A stretch of 55,902 bases of DNA from Mordavella massiliensis (GTDB lineage Bacteria; Bacillota; Clostridia; Lachnospirales; Lachnospiraceae), in contig NZ_JACJKS010000014.1 in the NCBI RefSeq assembly GCF_016901695.1, positions 1 to 55,902 of the forward strand, read 5' to 3'. A program made the translations under genes and the position numbers. Below are positions 10,468 through 18,938 of this stretch, piece after piece (positions within the stretch are counted from its first letter, which is position 1; each line of letters opens with the position of its first letter). The notes under the pieces were generated by a model. That model worked only from the letters and a program-made list of their open reading frames with translations. It was not told the DNA's origin and made no database searches.

Positions 10468-11486
10468 AATGTAACTCCTTTTTCTCCGGCCTCAATGCGC
10501 CCGATCACATAGGGCGTATCCCCTGCCGCGCGCATGGCCTCCATGGCTGCGTCCACATCCTTCGGGTCTACGGCCACCACCATGCCGATGCCCATATTGA
10601 ATGTATTGTACATCATCTGCTCCGCCACATCGCCCTTCTTTGCCAGCATGTCAAAAACGGGCGGCACCGGATAGCTGTCCTTCTCGATGACAGCGTGGGT
10701 TCCATCCTTCAGCATGCGGGGCACGTTCTCGTAGAAGCCGCCGCCTGTGATGTGGCTGCAGGCCTTCACTCTGACACCCGCCTCTTTCACGCTCTTTAAT
10801 GCCTTTACATAGATGCGCGTGGGCGCAAGGAGCGCCTCCCCAAGCGTCTTCCCCAGCTCGTCATAGTACGTATCCAGGGACTGCCTGGTCATCTCGAACA
10901 CCTTGCGCACAAGGGAAAATCCGTTGCTGTGCACGCCGGTGGACGCCATGCCGATGAGCACATCGCCCGCCGCCAGGTCCTCCCCGGTGATCATATCCTT
11001 CCTGTCGCACACACCCACCGCAAAACCGGCCAGGTCGTACTCGTCCTCGTCCATCATGCCCGGATGCTCCGCCGTCTCGCCTCCGATGAGGGCCGCGTCA
11101 GACTGGAGGCACCCCTCCGCCACGCCTTTTACGATCGCGGCGATCTTCTCCGGATAGTTCTTGCCGCAGGCAATGTAATCCAGGAAAAACAAGGGCTCGC
11201 CTCCCGCGCAGGCAATGTCGTTCACGCACATGGCCACCGCGTCGATGCCGATGGTGTCGTGTTTGTCCAGGATCATAGCCAGCTTCACCTTCGTGCCGCA
11301 GCCGTCCGTTCCGGACAGGAGCACCGGGTCCTCCATCTCCTTGATCTTACTTAAGGAAAACGCGCCGGAAAAACCTCCCAGACCACCCAGCACCTCGGGG
11401 CGCATGGTCTTCTTCACATGCTCTTTCATCAGTTCCACGGATCTGTAACCCGCCTCGATATCCACACCCGCATTCTTGTAATCCAT
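10461..11486 (-). CDS. purM: Phosphoribosylformylglycinamidine cyclo-ligase (AIR synthetase)
   Basis: PurM closes the imidazole ring using ATP, giving aminoimidazole ribotide for the PurE step. The 341 residues begin MDYKNAGVDIEAGYRSV and include the GTDGCGTKVKLA segment, GGETAEHPGM and HITGGGFYENVPR, all typical of the family. The gene starts 11 bases after purE ends. Order and spacing indicate one transcript with purE upstream. Confidence 0.97.
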   Translation of the reverse strand: MDYKNAGVDIEAGYRSVELMKEHVKKTMRPEVLGGLGGFSGAFSLSKIKEMEDPVLLSGTDGCGTKVKLAMILDKHDTIGIDAVAMCVNDIACAGGEPLFFLDYIACGKNYPEKIAAIVKGVAEGCLQSDAALIGGETAEHPGMMDEDEYDLAGFAVGVCDRKDMITGEDLAAGDVLIGMASTGVHSNGFSLVRKVFEMTRQSLDTYYDELGKTLGEALLAPTRIYVKALKSVKEAGVRVKACSHITGGGFYENVPRMLKDGTHAVIEKDSYPVPPVFDMLAKKGDVAEQMMYNTFNMGIGMVVAVDPKDVDAAMEAMRAAGDTPYVIGRIEAGEKGVTLC

Positions 11487-11497
11487 ATGTTTTCTCC

Positions 11498-12010
11498 TTA
11501 CATCTGCTTCATGTACTCTTTATATCCCAACTCGTCCAGCTTCTTCGCCTTGGCCTGCACCGTCTCCTTCATCTCCTGTGTGTAGGCTTTCAGTCTCTCA
11601 AGGAGCGCCGCGTCCGATGTGGCCAGGATCTTCGCAGCCAGGATCGCCGCATTCATGCCCCCGTCGATAGCCACGGTCGCCACCGGGATTCCCGGCGGCA
11701 TCTGCACGATGGAGAAGAGGGCGTCCTCTCCCGCCAGGTTCTTTCCGGACATGGGTACGCCGATGACAGGCATCGGGAAAATAGCGGCGCACATGCCCGG
11801 CAGATGGGCTGCCATGCCTGCTCCCGCAATGATCACTTTGAAATCTTTCTCCTCCGCGCTCTTCGCATAGTCAAAGAACACATCCGGCTCCCTGTGGGCG
11901 GAGATGATCGTCATCTCATACTCGATCCCCAGCTTTTCCAGCATATCCGCAGCCTTGCTCATGACCTTCATGTCAGAGTCGCTGCCCATTACAATTCCTA
12001 CTTTTGGCAT
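11498..12010 (-). CDS. purE: N5-carboxyaminoimidazole ribonucleotide mutase
   Basis: PurE class I interconverts N5-CAIR and CAIR. Seen are the substrate loop GIVMGSDSDMKVM at the N-terminus, SAHREPD and AGMAAHLPGM. I start the protein at 12010 (MPKVGIVMGS, 170 residues) because AAAGGA lies eight bases upstream; the ATG at 12034 adds eight residues without a ribosome site. Its partner PurK is not in the window. It follows the M29 peptidase gene by 51 bases and heads the pur genes. Confidence 0.96.
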   Translation of the reverse strand: MPKVGIVMGSDSDMKVMSKAADMLEKLGIEYEMTIISAHREPDVFFDYAKSAEEKDFKVIIAGAGMAAHLPGMCAAIFPMPVIGVPMSGKNLAGEDALFSIVQMPPGIPVATVAIDGGMNAAILAAKILATSDAALLERLKAYTQEMKETVQAKAKKLDELGYKEYMKQM

Positions 12011-12061
12011 AGTTTCCATCCTTTCCGCTATCATTTATAAGCATTGCAGATAAATCATAGC

Positions 12062-14119
12062 TTATTTATTTGCATTTTTCAATGGTTCATTCAAAATCTC
12101 CGTGCCCGGAAGCACAAATTCCCCGCCGCTTATGAGCGGGATCTCCCGCCCGTCCCCCGTCACGACAGCGATCCGCCCCAGCTCCTCGTAGGGGATCGTG
12201 ATATCCGTGTGGCAGTGGAAATAGGCCTTCGACACATCCTCCCTGCGCCGGGCAGACACAGCGTTGTCCCTGGCTACGATCTCCTTGCCGTCGGGGTTGT
12301 ACACCCGGATGTCCTCGGCCCAACTGTAGCAGGTGTCTCCCACGGCAAAGTGGGGGCCCGTCTTCTCCGCGATGAGGATGGGCATCTTCCCGGCGATCCC
12401 GTATTTCCTGGCGGTCACATAGGCCGTGGTGTTGGTGCCGATGGCAAACTCGCCCAGGGGAAGCGTCTCATGGCGGAAAAGAATGTTGTCATAGATGTAT
12501 TTCCTCCCCTCCTCCTCGTCCGCAAAATTCCCGCACCGGTAGCCGGTGATCATGCCGTCTGCAAACGTCAGCTCCAGATCCCTGAACTGCAGTCCGTTCA
12601 GATACACGCAGCTCACGTGCAGGGTGCCGCAGGTGCCTTCCAGCACCGGGGAAGTAAAGACTTCCCCCACGGGGATGTTGACATCCGCCACGCAGTTCTC
12701 AAAGATCGTCTCTTTCCCGGGATCCTTCAGCCGGTACAACTGCACCTTCATGTCCGTCCGGTTGCCGTTGGCCCCCAGGATCCGCACGTACTCGCCCTGG
12801 TCCAGGGCGTCGATCAGGGTCTGCTGCACCTGCCCGTACTGCTCTGCATCCAGCGTGTTGATGCGGATGACCTCATCGAAGATCTCCCGGTAGTCCTCCC
12901 CGATCTGGGGCACCGGCCAGGCGATGATCGTGAAGCTCCTCTCATCCCCGGGAATGTACTCGTTCGTCATCTGGGAAGCGCGGCTGTCGTAGAGAAGCTG
13001 CAGTTCCTCCTGCTTCGCAGTCAGGGCGGGCGCCTCCGGTTTGGGCTGCGGCGCAAACGGCTGCTCCCCGAAGGTCTCCATCACCGCCGGTCCGGCCATC
13101 GCCCGGGCCAGCTCCTTATTCCTCTCATAGGTCGTGCGCATGACTTCCAGCTTTCTCTCGATGAACCGCTTGTCCAGGAAGAGCGCCTGGTCGTTCCGGT
13201 GGTCGTAGTCATACTGCATGTTGGGGATGCCGCCATGGTATCCCACGCGGCCGGCCCCTTTTTTCGCCAGCACGCCTGCCGCCGCCCGGTAAAGAACGGG
13301 CTCAAGCCCCATCTTCCGGAAGTTCGCGGCCGCCGCCCTCACGACCCGCTCAAATCCGAGCACGTACCGGATGTTCACCGTTCCCTTCTTCGCCAGGTCT
13401 TTCCCTGTGTTCACAAAGCCGGTCCGGTATCCTTCCGTGTACACGTCCGCCATCTTCCGGATCGTCTCCTCCGGCAGGGAGGCGAGGTACGCGGCCGTAC
13501 CCAGCTCATTTTCGCTCACATATTCCCCGAAATAATAGAGATACCGGGGATCCGCAAGGTCGCACCCCTCGACGATGTCCATGGCAAACCGCTCCGCCGG
13601 GTCGATCTGCTCCCGGATCCGGTCTGCCGCAAACACATCGCAGTAGTCGCTGGCATACCAGTAGACGATCTCCCGCAGCGTGCGGATCTGGGGCTCCTCC
13701 TCCGCCTCAAAGCAGTTGTAGACCTCAATAAAAAGTTCAAAGAGGATCACGAGATACTCCGCCCGGCCCTCCGCCGCACAGGGAATGCCGGCCCGCATCT
13801 CCGCATACAGGAAGCTCAGGATCTGCCCGTACTCCCCGCCGAGGCAGCGGGCCGCATACGCCGGATCCGCGTAGCTCTCCTCGTACGCACCCGGCAGGAT
13901 GTCGCCGTAAAGCCGGCTGTTCCAGTCCTGCAGCTCCTCCAGGGAAAGGATCCGGTACCTGCCCGAGACAACGCAGTCATAAAAGGCGTCCAGTAAAAGA
14001 AGAAATTCCGCAGTCCGCCGGAAATACGGCCGGAACTTCTCCCCTGCCGCCGTCTCCTCCGGGATCTGCGAAATCCTCCCTATCGCCAGTTCATATCGTT
14101 CTTGTGTCAGTTCTGTCAT
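12062..14119 (-). CDS. Large M29-family (AmpS-like) aminopeptidase
   Basis: The 685-residue protein has a C-terminal half that resembles M29 metallo-aminopeptidases. Candidate metal or catalytic residues are E in PVGEVFTSP, E in LGEFAIGTN, H in EKTGPHFAVGD, and the H and D in YFHCHTDITIP. The first 300 or so residues are an additional helical region; classical M29 enzymes are near 410 residues, so this is a long form that I associate with Clostridia. It is cytoplasmic by appearance, with no signal peptide. It starts one base after the preceding membrane-protein gene and precedes purE, so it may share a transcript with both. The substrate is not predictable. Confidence 0.82.
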   Translation of the reverse strand: MTELTQERYELAIGRISQIPEETAAGEKFRPYFRRTAEFLLLLDAFYDCVVSGRYRILSLEELQDWNSRLYGDILPGAYEESYADPAYAARCLGGEYGQILSFLYAEMRAGIPCAAEGRAEYLVILFELFIEVYNCFEAEEEPQIRTLREIVYWYASDYCDVFAADRIREQIDPAERFAMDIVEGCDLADPRYLYYFGEYVSENELGTAAYLASLPEETIRKMADVYTEGYRTGFVNTGKDLAKKGTVNIRYVLGFERVVRAAAANFRKMGLEPVLYRAAAGVLAKKGAGRVGYHGGIPNMQYDYDHRNDQALFLDKRFIERKLEVMRTTYERNKELARAMAGPAVMETFGEQPFAPQPKPEAPALTAKQEELQLLYDSRASQMTNEYIPGDERSFTIIAWPVPQIGEDYREIFDEVIRINTLDAEQYGQVQQTLIDALDQGEYVRILGANGNRTDMKVQLYRLKDPGKETIFENCVADVNIPVGEVFTSPVLEGTCGTLHVSCVYLNGLQFRDLELTFADGMITGYRCGNFADEEEGRKYIYDNILFRHETLPLGEFAIGTNTTAYVTARKYGIAGKMPILIAEKTGPHFAVGDTCYSWAEDIRVYNPDGKEIVARDNAVSARRREDVSKAYFHCHTDITIPYEELGRIAVVTGDGREIPLISGGEFVLPGTEILNEPLKNANK

Positions 14120-14518
14120 CTAAAAAAGCCCCCTTAAAAAGATCGCGGCCAGCCCCGCAAGGAGCACGCCGTTCAGCGCCGCTCCCACTTTGCAAGTCAG
14201 ATAATTCTTCTCCCGCTCCTTAAAGCCCTGCACGGCGTTCTTAAGTCCGGCCACCGCCAGCGCGAGGGCAAACAGCCCCACAAAGCCGATGAGAAGGCCC
14301 ACGTCTCCTCTGGATATGTAGGAAGCGGAAAAAGCAAGCACGAGAAGGAACAGGCAGCACACCCCCAGGAATGTGGAGCGCATGCCCCTCCTGGAGTGCT
14401 TAAGCTGCGCCTGCCCGTATTTGCGGCTCCGCCGTTTCATTTTTTCCTTTTCCGCCTTTTTCTTCTTATGTCTCTGCGCCATCTCCTCAATGGCTTCTCT
14501 TAGTCTTCTCAGCAACAT
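14120..14518 (-). CDS. Small membrane protein of unknown function (132 aa)
   Basis: The first 45 residues are strongly basic (runs of K and R) and are followed by three predicted membrane spans, near 49-68, 74-94 and 110-130. I do not recognise a characterised family with certainty; DUF6142-like is possible. Its start overlaps the end of the VanZ-like gene by 32 bases and its stop abuts the aminopeptidase start, showing tight coupling. Confidence 0.75.
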   Translation of the reverse strand: MLLRRLREAIEEMAQRHKKKKAEKEKMKRRSRKYGQAQLKHSRRGMRSTFLGVCCLFLLVLAFSASYISRGDVGLLIGFVGLFALALAVAGLKNAVQGFKEREKNYLTCKVGAALNGVLLAGLAAIFLRGLF

Positions 14519-14999
14519 GATGTCTCCTTACCGCCGCACAGATGATAAATACAATGTATCCCGCCGCTCCTCCTACGGTGTTCAGGAACAGGTCGTCCAC
14601 ATCGAAGCTGCCGACCCTTGTCAGGAGCTGGAAGGTCTCCACCCCCAGGCTCAGGGAGAAGCTGTACAGCACCGCCGCGGCAAAACTCCTGTACCTGCTC
14701 GCCATAGGCAGGAAAAAACCGAAGGGCATAAAGATCAGGACGTTCCCGAACAGGTTGGAGAACACGGCAAAGCTGCCGAGCTGTTCCCTGTACACCCAGA
14801 ACCGCCTGATCTCCCGGAACAGGACCAGATTGTAGTGGTACTCGTCCGCAGGCCCGGTGCGCCCGTAGAGATCGGAAAACAGCAGAAAATACACGATAAA
14901 CGCCATATACAGGATAAAGAGGATTTTCCCCAGTATACGTATACCCCTGCCTTTTTTATAACTCAAGATCTGTCTTCTACTCCTCCGTCCGGCCCGCAA
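14487..14999 (-). CDS. VanZ-like membrane protein
   Basis: About 170 residues with four predicted membrane segments and the VanZ-like pattern: LFGNVLIFMPFGFFLP, then SLSLGVETFQLL and SFDVDDLFLNTVGGAAGY. VanZ relatives are widespread in Firmicutes; a few raise teicoplanin tolerance, most have no known role. The start is uncertain. The longest reading begins with TTG at 14999, another TTG is at 14966, and neither has an ideally spaced ribosome site. No van resistance genes are nearby, so this is not evidence of glycopeptide resistance. Confidence 0.85.
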   Translation of the reverse strand: MRAGRRSRRQILSYKKGRGIRILGKILFILYMAFIVYFLLFSDLYGRTGPADEYHYNLVLFREIRRFWVYREQLGSFAVFSNLFGNVLIFMPFGFFLPMASRYRSFAAAVLYSFSLSLGVETFQLLTRVGSFDVDDLFLNTVGGAAGYIVFIICAAVRRHHVAEKTKRSH

Positions 15000-15014
15000 A
15001 AAAGGCCGCTTTCT

Positions 15015-15167
15015 CTAAAACATGAGGCCGTTCTTCTCCTTCAGGAGCCTGGCCCCGCTGATGATCGCCAGGATCCCGGTCACGACACCCACCACGATCA
15101 TCACAATGCCGATGGCGATATTGCCCGTCCCGGCGAACGCCATGGATCTGTATGCCTTCTCATTCAT
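15015..15167 (-). CDS. 50-residue membrane microprotein
   Basis: A short ORF begins MNEKAYRSMAFAGTGN, continues with one hydrophobic segment (about 16-41, rich in I, V, G and A), and ends with the basic tail ARLLKEKNGLMF. A strong ribosome site, AGGAGGGATTGCT, precedes the ATG. It lies 11 bases after pyrE and 15 bases before the longest VanZ start, so it is probably co-transcribed. I recognise no family. Confidence 0.75.
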   Translation of the reverse strand: MNEKAYRSMAFAGTGNIAIGIVMIVVGVVTGILAIISGARLLKEKNGLMF

Positions 15168-15178
15168 AGCAATCCCTC

Positions 15179-15859
15179 CTATTTTGCGCCGTACTGTTCA
15201 TAGTATGCATCGATGGCCGCTTTTAATGTATCATCGATGATGACCTTTCCGTCAAATGCTTTGTTCCAGAGGCACTCCACGACCTCTTCCATGGTCACAA
15301 TGGCCGCCGTCTCAAACCCGTACAGGTCACGGACCTCGTCGAGCGCTTTCTTCTGACCGCCCTTGCCGACTTCCATGCGGTCCAGGGATACCATCAGGCC
15401 CACGATCGTCACATCCGCAGCCCCTCTCACCTTGGGCACCGTCTCTTCCATAGACTTGCCGGAGGTGGTCACATCCTCGATCATGATGACCCGGTCCCCG
15501 TCTTTCAAACTGCTGCCCAGGAAGCTCCCCTTGTCCGCGCCGTGGTCCTTCTCCTCCTTGCGGTCCGAGCAGTAGCGGATCTCCTTCCCGTAGAGCTCGC
15601 TGTAGGCGATGGCTGTCACCACTGCAAGCGGGATCCCCTTGTAGGCGGGACCGAAGAGCACGTCAAAATCATCCCCGTATTTTGCATGGATGGCTTTCGC
15701 GTAGTACTCGCCCAGCTTCTTTAACTGGGAGCCCGTCACATAGGCGCCTGCGTTCATGAAAAACGGGGATTTCCTCCCGCTCTTCAGCGTAAACTCTCCG
15801 AACTTCAGCACGTCGCTGTCCACCATAAACCTGATAAATTCCTGCTTATACTGCTCCAT
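15179..15859 (-). CDS. pyrE: Orotate phosphoribosyltransferase
   Basis: PyrE converts orotate and PRPP to OMP. The 226 residues include the PRPP-binding motif VIMIEDVTTSGKS and the flexible loop lysines in RKEEKDHGADKG. The ribosome site GGAGG is eight bases before the ATG. Although it belongs with pyrC-pyrF-pyrK-pyrD upstream on the same strand, it has its own promoter and is separated from pyrD by a 370-residue protein of unknown role. Confidence 0.96.
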   Translation of the reverse strand: MEQYKQEFIRFMVDSDVLKFGEFTLKSGRKSPFFMNAGAYVTGSQLKKLGEYYAKAIHAKYGDDFDVLFGPAYKGIPLAVVTAIAYSELYGKEIRYCSDRKEEKDHGADKGSFLGSSLKDGDRVIMIEDVTTSGKSMEETVPKVRGAADVTIVGLMVSLDRMEVGKGGQKKALDEVRDLYGFETAAIVTMEEVVECLWNKAFDGKVIIDDTLKAAIDAYYEQYGAK

Positions 15860-15910
15860 ATCTCAAACCTCCGCATATTTTACAATAAATTTCTCTTCAT
15901 ATTCTTTACA

Positions 15911-15939
15911 ATTTTACCATATAGGATAGGGTTTTTCAA
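15911..15939 (-). promoter_or_regulatory. pyrE promoter
   Basis: TTGAAA (15934-15939), 17-bp spacer, TAAAAT (15911-15916) on the minus strand, about 52 bases before the pyrE start. It probably drives pyrE and the following small genes. Confidence 0.65.
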
Positions 15940-16001
15940 TTCAGCAATTTCGCGCTTTCATCCGCCTCATGATCCCATTTCGGCGCCCGGATCGAAGTCA
16001 T

Positions 16002-17114
16002 TTAGCCTTTATATCTTAAAATCAGTTCCTCCAGCGATACCGGTTCCATTTCTCCGTCAGGCAGAACCCCCTCATGGGCATTTAATCCCTGTACTAATTC
16101 CCGGACTGCGTTTCCAAATTCCGGTTCCAGATCATTCGCCCTGACATCCACCGCACTGCCTATATAGACTGGCAATGAAAACAGACGTCCCAGCAGGATT
16201 TCTACTTTTTCCGGCTGATAAAAGCCTTCGAATCCCATATCTTCCATATCTCCCAGCGTCATCTGCGCTGACAGAAGAAACATTTCGTCATCCGGGATCA
16301 GATCCCGTTTATTGAAAAACAATGCGGAAAGAGGAGTCTGTTTCCCACTCATGATCCGGATCGCATCTGTCAGTTCATCTGATGTGCCCGTTTCAGCATC
16401 GCAGACGCCTATGTAGCCGTCCAGACAAGCGCCCGGTTCTTCCAGATAACGGAACAGTTCCAGCGGATCTTCAAAGAGGAGCAGGGAAATATCATCGGAA
16501 AGCTCTCCGCTCTCTGACAGGCGCTCCACAAGCGTATGTCTGCCGCTGCCTGCCTCTCCCACGACAGCAATCTTATACTTTTTCTCCTCCTCTTCCGGCC
16601 CGGCGGGCACTTCCTGTTCCACTTCCTCCGGCGGTTCTGCCAGCTTAGGCGGTTCTGCCGGCTTAGGCTGTTCTGCCGGCTTAGGTTCATCTGCCGGTTT
16701 TTCCGGTCCGCACACATTCTGTGTCCCGCTTTCCAGGATTGCTTTTAAAATTCCCGGAAATTCCTTGTGAATACTAAAGAAAAAGTTCCTCTTTGTCCCG
16801 TCCTCATAGGTCACGATACAATCCGACTCCTCCACTTCAACGGACACCATGTGATCCAGCGGAAGAGGATTGCTTTTTTTGTTAAACATCGTGCTGGAAT
16901 AGATTCCCTTCTCCGTGACAAGATACCCTTTCTTCCCGTTCGAGAGCATGGTTTCATCAAGGATGGCTATGACCTCCTCTGCCGCGACTCCTTTCGCATA
17001 CGACCGGACCGCGTTGTCAATCTGTTTGGTCTTCAGCTCTTCCCGAAACGCAAACTGGAAACTTTTTTTGCTCGCATGTGCCTGGATGGCACTTCTGATG
17101 ATCTTCTCTTCCAT
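16002..17114 (-). CDS. Unknown protein: PH-like N-terminus plus degenerate GTPase-like domain
   Basis: The 370 residues form three parts. Residues 1-130 resemble a bacterial PH-like (YokE-type) fold, with KKGYLVTEKGIYSS. Residues 136-176 are a flexible linker with PKPAE repeats. Residues 178-335 look like a small GTPase with KIAVVGEAGSGRHT (186-194 as the P-loop), NKRD (268-271, a G4 motif) and a late GSAVD (G5-like). The Walker A lysine is replaced by arginine and the following Ser/Thr by histidine, so GTP hydrolysis is doubtful. It sits between pyrD and pyrE, bounded by hairpins, and is less GC-rich than its neighbours. It starts after GGAGG at a 10-base spacing. I know no named family with this architecture. 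Confidence 0.82.
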   Translation of the reverse strand: MEEKIIRSAIQAHASKKSFQFAFREELKTKQIDNAVRSYAKGVAAEEVIAILDETMLSNGKKGYLVTEKGIYSSTMFNKKSNPLPLDHMVSVEVEESDCIVTYEDGTKRNFFFSIHKEFPGILKAILESGTQNVCGPEKPADEPKPAEQPKPAEPPKLAEPPEEVEQEVPAGPEEEEKKYKIAVVGEAGSGRHTLVERLSESGELSDDISLLLFEDPLELFRYLEEPGACLDGYIGVCDAETGTSDELTDAIRIMSGKQTPLSALFFNKRDLIPDDEMFLLSAQMTLGDMEDMGFEGFYQPEKVEILLGRLFSLPVYIGSAVDVRANDLEPEFGNAVRELVQGLNAHEGVLPDGEMEPVSLEELILRYKG

Positions 17115-17143
17115 AACCTGTTTCCCTCCGGCTATTACTTTTT

Positions 17144-17187
17144 AGAGGGAGCCCCGCAAGTCAGAAATGGCTTCATGGGCTCCCTCT
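17144..17187. terminator. 11-bp inverted repeat between pyrD and the GTPase-like gene
   Basis: AGAGGGAGCCC (17144-17154) and GGGCTCCCTCT (17177-17187) are exact reverse complements around 22 bases. The plus strand continues TCATTTTTA, the minus strand TAAAAAG. It is a plausible end for the pyr transcript. Confidence 0.5.
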
Positions 17188-17224
17188 TCATTTTTATCAG
17201 GTTCTGCCCGGCTGTCCCCCGCCG

Positions 17225-18127
17225 CTAGCGGACCCCGCCGATCAGTTCCCGGACATCTTTCACGCCATATTGTCTCATATACTCCGCAATGCCGTCCACC
17301 ACATCGAGAGCGGCCGTCGGGTTGTGGAAGTTGGCTGTTCCGACGGACACGGCCGACGCGCCGGCCAGAAGCATCTCGATTGCGTCCTCCGCCGTGGCGA
17401 TGCCGCCCATGCCGATGATGGGGATCTGTACCGCCTGGGCCGCCTGGTAGACCATGCGCACCGCGATGGGGTGGACCGCCGGGCCGGACACGCCGCCGGT
17501 CTTGTTGGCCAGGGCAAAGGTCCGCCTGTGGATATCGATCTTCATGCCCGTCAGGGTGTTGATCAGGGAAATGGCGTCTGCGCCGCCGGCCTCAGCCGCC
17601 TTCGCGATCTCGGTGATGTCCGTCACATTGGGCGTCAGCTTCATGATCACCGGCTGCTCCGCGATCCGTTTGATCTGCCCTGTCAGCTCCTCCACATGCC
17701 GGGCATCCTGCCCGAAAGCCAGGAATCCCGCGTTCACGTTGGGGCAGGAGATGTTGATCTCAAGCATGTCAACAGGCTCCTCCTGAAGCCGCTCCACCAC
17801 CGCCAGATACTCCTCCGGGGCATGGCCGCACACGTTCACGATGATCTTTGTGTCAAACTGCTGCAAATAGGGGATGTCCCTTTTGCAGAACAGCTCAATG
17901 CCTGGATTCTGCAGGCCGATGGCATTCATCATGCCGCCGTACACCTCCGCCACCCGGGGCGTCGGGTTGCCGGGCCAGGGCACGTTCGCCACGCCTTTTG
18001 TGGTCACGGCGCCCAGCCGGTTTAAATCTACAAACTCCGAGAATTCCTCGCCGGAGCCAAAGGTACCGGAAGCTACCGTCACCGGGTTCTTCCACTCCAC
18101 ACCTGCGATCTTCACTCTCATATCCAT
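17225..18127 (-). CDS. pyrD: Dihydroorotate dehydrogenase B, catalytic subunit
   Basis: This FMN enzyme oxidises dihydroorotate to orotate, working with PyrK to pass electrons to NAD. The 300 residues show NISCPNVNAGF with the class 1B active-site cysteine, IMKLTPNVTDI, and the FMN phosphate loop GMGGIATAEDAIEMLLAGA. Its start shares a base with the pyrK stop, so the two subunits are translationally coupled. Confidence 0.96.
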   Translation of the reverse strand: MDMRVKIAGVEWKNPVTVASGTFGSGEEFSEFVDLNRLGAVTTKGVANVPWPGNPTPRVAEVYGGMMNAIGLQNPGIELFCKRDIPYLQQFDTKIIVNVCGHAPEEYLAVVERLQEEPVDMLEINISCPNVNAGFLAFGQDARHVEELTGQIKRIAEQPVIMKLTPNVTDITEIAKAAEAGGADAISLINTLTGMKIDIHRRTFALANKTGGVSGPAVHPIAVRMVYQAAQAVQIPIIGMGGIATAEDAIEMLLAGASAVSVGTANFHNPTAALDVVDGIAEYMRQYGVKDVRELIGGVR

Positions 18128-18909
18128 CAGATTTCCACCTCCGTTGCCAGGAAGACCGGACCGTCCTTGCAGATCCGCTTATTGTTCACATTGCTGTGGG
18201 CGTCCTTCTCCTTTGTCTGGCACACGCAGCCGAGGCAGGCGCCGATACCGCACGCCATCCGCTCCTCCAGGGAGATGTAGCACTCGATGTCATGCTCCTG
18301 GGCGTAAGCCTTGATGGCCCGCAGCATGGGTGTGGGGCCGCAGGCATAGATGATGTCCGCCTCCAGCCCGTATTCGCGCACTGCGTCCAGGACATTTCCC
18401 TTCACGCCCGCGCTCCCGTCTTCCGTGGAGATATAGAGTTCGCCGTTCTCCTCAAATTCTTCCCGCAGGAAGGTCTGGCTGTCCCGGTAGCCGGCAATGA
18501 TCTGCTTCTTGCCACAATCAAGCTCTTTAGCCAGCTCCAGGATGGGGGGCACGCCGATCCCGCCTCCCATGAGAAAAGCCCGCTTACCGGCCGCCCTCTC
18601 CAGCGGGAAGCCGTTGCCAAGAGGCCCCACGATGGGCAGGGCATCCCCCGCCTTCATCTGAGAGAACTGCTCTGTCCCCGTATTTCTGCCCGTCACCCGG
18701 TAGACGACCCGCAGGGCGCCGGCCTCCCGGTCGATCTCGCAGATGCTGATGGGGCGTGGCAGAAGTTTTGTCCCGTCATTTGTATACATGGAGATAAACT
18801 GCCCGGGCCTCGCCTCCCCGGCGGCTTCCGTGGCGATCCACATGCTGAAGATGCCCGCCGCAAGCTGTTCCTGGGAGAGCACCCGTACCTGTTCTTTTTT
18901 CCTTGTCAT
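18127..18909 (-). CDS. pyrK: Dihydroorotate dehydrogenase electron transfer subunit
   Basis: PyrK carries FAD and a [2Fe-2S] cluster. The 260 residues have an N-terminal flavin domain (RPISICEID), a nucleotide-binding core (MGGGIGVPPILELAKEL) and the C-terminal cluster motif CGIGACLGCVCQ with a later cysteine in NKRICKDGPVF. All four expected cysteines are present. It lies between pyrF and pyrD. Confidence 0.96.
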   Translation of the reverse strand: MTRKKEQVRVLSQEQLAAGIFSMWIATEAAGEARPGQFISMYTNDGTKLLPRPISICEIDREAGALRVVYRVTGRNTGTEQFSQMKAGDALPIVGPLGNGFPLERAAGKRAFLMGGGIGVPPILELAKELDCGKKQIIAGYRDSQTFLREEFEENGELYISTEDGSAGVKGNVLDAVREYGLEADIIYACGPTPMLRAIKAYAQEHDIECYISLEERMACGIGACLGCVCQTKEKDAHSNVNNKRICKDGPVFLATEVEI

Positions 18910-18938
18910 CTTCTCTCTCCTGCTCCTGTACGCTGTAT

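Noticed and set aside
14487-14999. VanZ as evidence of glycopeptide resistance
   Set aside because: No vanHAX or regulator genes are present; VanZ-like proteins are common in Clostridia.
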